Source: Thermoplasmata archaeon (lineage in GTDB: Archaea; Thermoplasmatota; Thermoplasmata; Thermoplasmatales; GCA-001856825). From it: a stretch of 5,269 bases of DNA. Position numbers and translations under genes: made by a program. Positions 4,140 through 5,269 of this stretch are shown one piece after another. Each line of letters opens with the position of its first letter. Position 1 is the first letter of the stretch. The stretch is from the NCBI GenBank assembly GCA_021831005.1, contig JAKBNO010000078.1, forward strand, positions 1-5,269, given 5' to 3'. A model generated the notes under the pieces. It ran no database searches. It was not told the DNA's origin and saw only the letters and a program-made list of their open reading frames with translations.

Positions 4140-5269
4140 AATTCTCTACTAAAGCAATTCACGTGGGTGAAGAACCTAACTACGAAGTTAATGGAGAGGT
4201 AGTTTCTCCAATTCATCTGTCCACTACCTTTGCTAGGAGGGACCCCGAGGTACCTACGAAAGGATACGAATACACTCGGACTTCTAATCCAACTAGAGAT
4301 GCACTGGAAAAGAAACTCGCATCTCTCGAAGAAGGCAGATTCGGGTTGGCTTTTGCATCTGGGCTTGCTGCAGAAACATCCCTGCTATTGGCTCTTCTCA
4401 AGAAAGGTGATACTATACTGGCATCGGATGACCTGTACGGCGGAACCAGACGCATATTTGAAAGCGTTATCAAGAAGTTTGGAGTGGATTTCAGGACTGT
4501 AGACTTCACGAGTACTGCCTCATTTGAGACAGAAGCAGGAAGTTCACGTATAATCTGGGTTGAGACCCCATCCAATCCATTGCTGAAGATAATCGATATC
4601 GCGAAACTTTCGAAAATGGCACATGAAAATGGAGCATTGCTCGTTGTGGATAACACTTTTGCCACTCCGTACTTCCAGAATCCTTTGAAGTTTGGCAGCG
4701 ATGTGGTTGTTCACAGCACTACGAAGTACGTAAGCGGGCATAGCGATACCCTTGGAGGAGGCATTGTCACAAACAACGAAGAGTTATTTGAGAAATTAAA
4801 ATTTCATCAGAATGCTGTAGGAGCAGTTCTGAGCCCCTTCGACAGTTACATGACTATGAGAGGTATCAAGACCCTTTCGGTAAGAATGAGAGAGCATGAA
4901 AAGAACGCTATGAGAATTGCGGAATACCTTCTGGAAAAGAAGAAAGTGAAAAAGGTCTATTATCCGGGTTTGGAAGACCACTTCAATCACGAGGTTGCAA
5001 AGAGCCAGATGAAGGGGTACGGTGGAATAGTTTCATTTGCTCTTGACCTCGATAGAGAGGGGATAAGAAAATTCTTAAGGAATCTCAAGTACATCGCCTT
5101 GGGTGAGAGTTTGGGCGGAGTTGAGTCTTTAATTGAAGTTCCGTCGTTAATGACTCACGCTAGTGTCCCAAGAGAGGTAAGGGAACGGACGGGAATTATG
5201 GACAATCTCGTCAGGTTTTCAGTTGGGATCGAAGACGTAGATGACTTAATTGAGGACTTAGAAAATGCC
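4136..5269 (+). CDS. Cystathionine gamma-lyase / gamma-synthase family PLP enzyme (3' end cut by window)
   Basis: Cys/Met-metabolism PLP enzyme, fold type I. Next to a CBS it most likely acts as cystathionine gamma-lyase, releasing cysteine, ammonia and 2-oxobutyrate. The 378 visible residues are almost the usual full length of about 380; no stop is reached. Seen: Y46 and R48 in the YTRTSNPT motif (PLP phosphate contacts from the partner subunit), SG at 75-76, Y101 in DDLYGGT (stacks on PLP), D172 in VVDNTFATP (pyridine nitrogen), PLP lysine K197 in STTKYVSGHSD, E330 in SLGGVESL, MTHASVP at 339-345 and R360 in RFSVGIED (substrate carboxylate). The SLGGxESL-xE-P-xxMTHASV pattern fits gamma-lyase/gamma-synthase proteins. 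Start: ATG overlaps the upstream TGA (ATGA, 4136-4139), with GGAGG 7 nt before it, so translation is coupled. Gamma-lyase, gamma-synthase and O-acetylhomoserine sulfhydrylase are hard to separate by sequence; context favours the lyase. Confidence 0.9.
   Translation, partial: MKFSTKAIHVGEEPNYEVNGEVVSPIHLSTTFARRDPEVPTKGYEYTRTSNPTRDALEKKLASLEEGRFGLAFASGLAAETSLLLALLKKGDTILASDDLYGGTRRIFESVIKKFGVDFRTVDFTSTASFETEAGSSRIIWVETPSNPLLKIIDIAKLSKMAHENGALLVVDNTFATPYFQNPLKFGSDVVVHSTTKYVSGHSDTLGGGIVTNNEELFEKLKFHQNAVGAVLSPFDSYMTMRGIKTLSVRMREHEKNAMRIAEYLLEKKKVKKVYYPGLEDHFNHEVAKSQMKGYGGIVSFALDLDREGIRKFLRNLKYIALGESLGGVESLIEVPSLMTHASVPREVRERTGIMDNLVRFSVGIEDVDDLIEDLENA

Noticed and set aside
4213..4665. 150-residue open frame on the minus strand
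   Set aside because: It lies opposite the well-conserved gamma-lyase coding sequence and is Ser-rich with no family features.

Overview
The window looks archaeal. Its promoters resemble TATA boxes, and two start codons follow GGTGA Shine-Dalgarno sequences that match the archaeal 16S 3' end. One gene has no ribosome-binding site and a TATA-like element about 25 nt upstream, the pattern of leaderless transcripts. The regulator is an Lrp-like HTH protein with a C-terminal TRASH metal-sensing domain, a type known from Sulfolobus and Ferroplasma copper loci. A Thermoplasmata-type or other acidophilic archaeon is my best guess; the assignment below 'archaeon' is inference.

Left half, minus strand (2920 down to 1): a copper-resistance cluster. 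In transcription order it has a TRASH regulator (2920-2399), a 150-bp intergenic region rich in inverted repeats, a 65-residue YHS-domain protein with a Gly/His/Met/Cys tail (2248-2051), and a P1B-type Cu(I)-exporting ATPase (2023 to the left edge; 674 residues visible, the last few dozen missing). The order regulator - small metal-binding protein - pump follows known archaeal cop clusters. Here all three proteins carry a domain of the TRASH/YHS cysteine family, and the pump shows no HMA (CxxC) domain at its N-terminus. The likely model is that the regulator senses copper through its TRASH domain, the small protein binds or carries it, and the pump exports it.

Middle (2921-3170): a 250-bp divergent intergenic region holding the regulator promoter (minus strand) and the promoter of the right-hand operon (plus strand).

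Right half, plus strand (3171 to the right edge): a two-gene reverse transsulfuration operon. The first gene is a catalytic-core cystathionine beta-synthase (3171-4139). The second is a cystathionine gamma-lyase/gamma-synthase-type PLP enzyme (4136 to the edge; 378 residues, nearly complete), whose ATG overlaps the upstream stop in ATGA and is preceded by a perfect GGAGG. Together they would convert homocysteine and serine to cysteine through cystathionine. Cysteine is a thiol source for a cell under copper stress, so the divergent placement may be meaningful, but that link is inference.

Every gene that can be supported is listed. I found no RNA gene, mobile element or CRISPR array. No gene-free stretch exceeds 300 bases.
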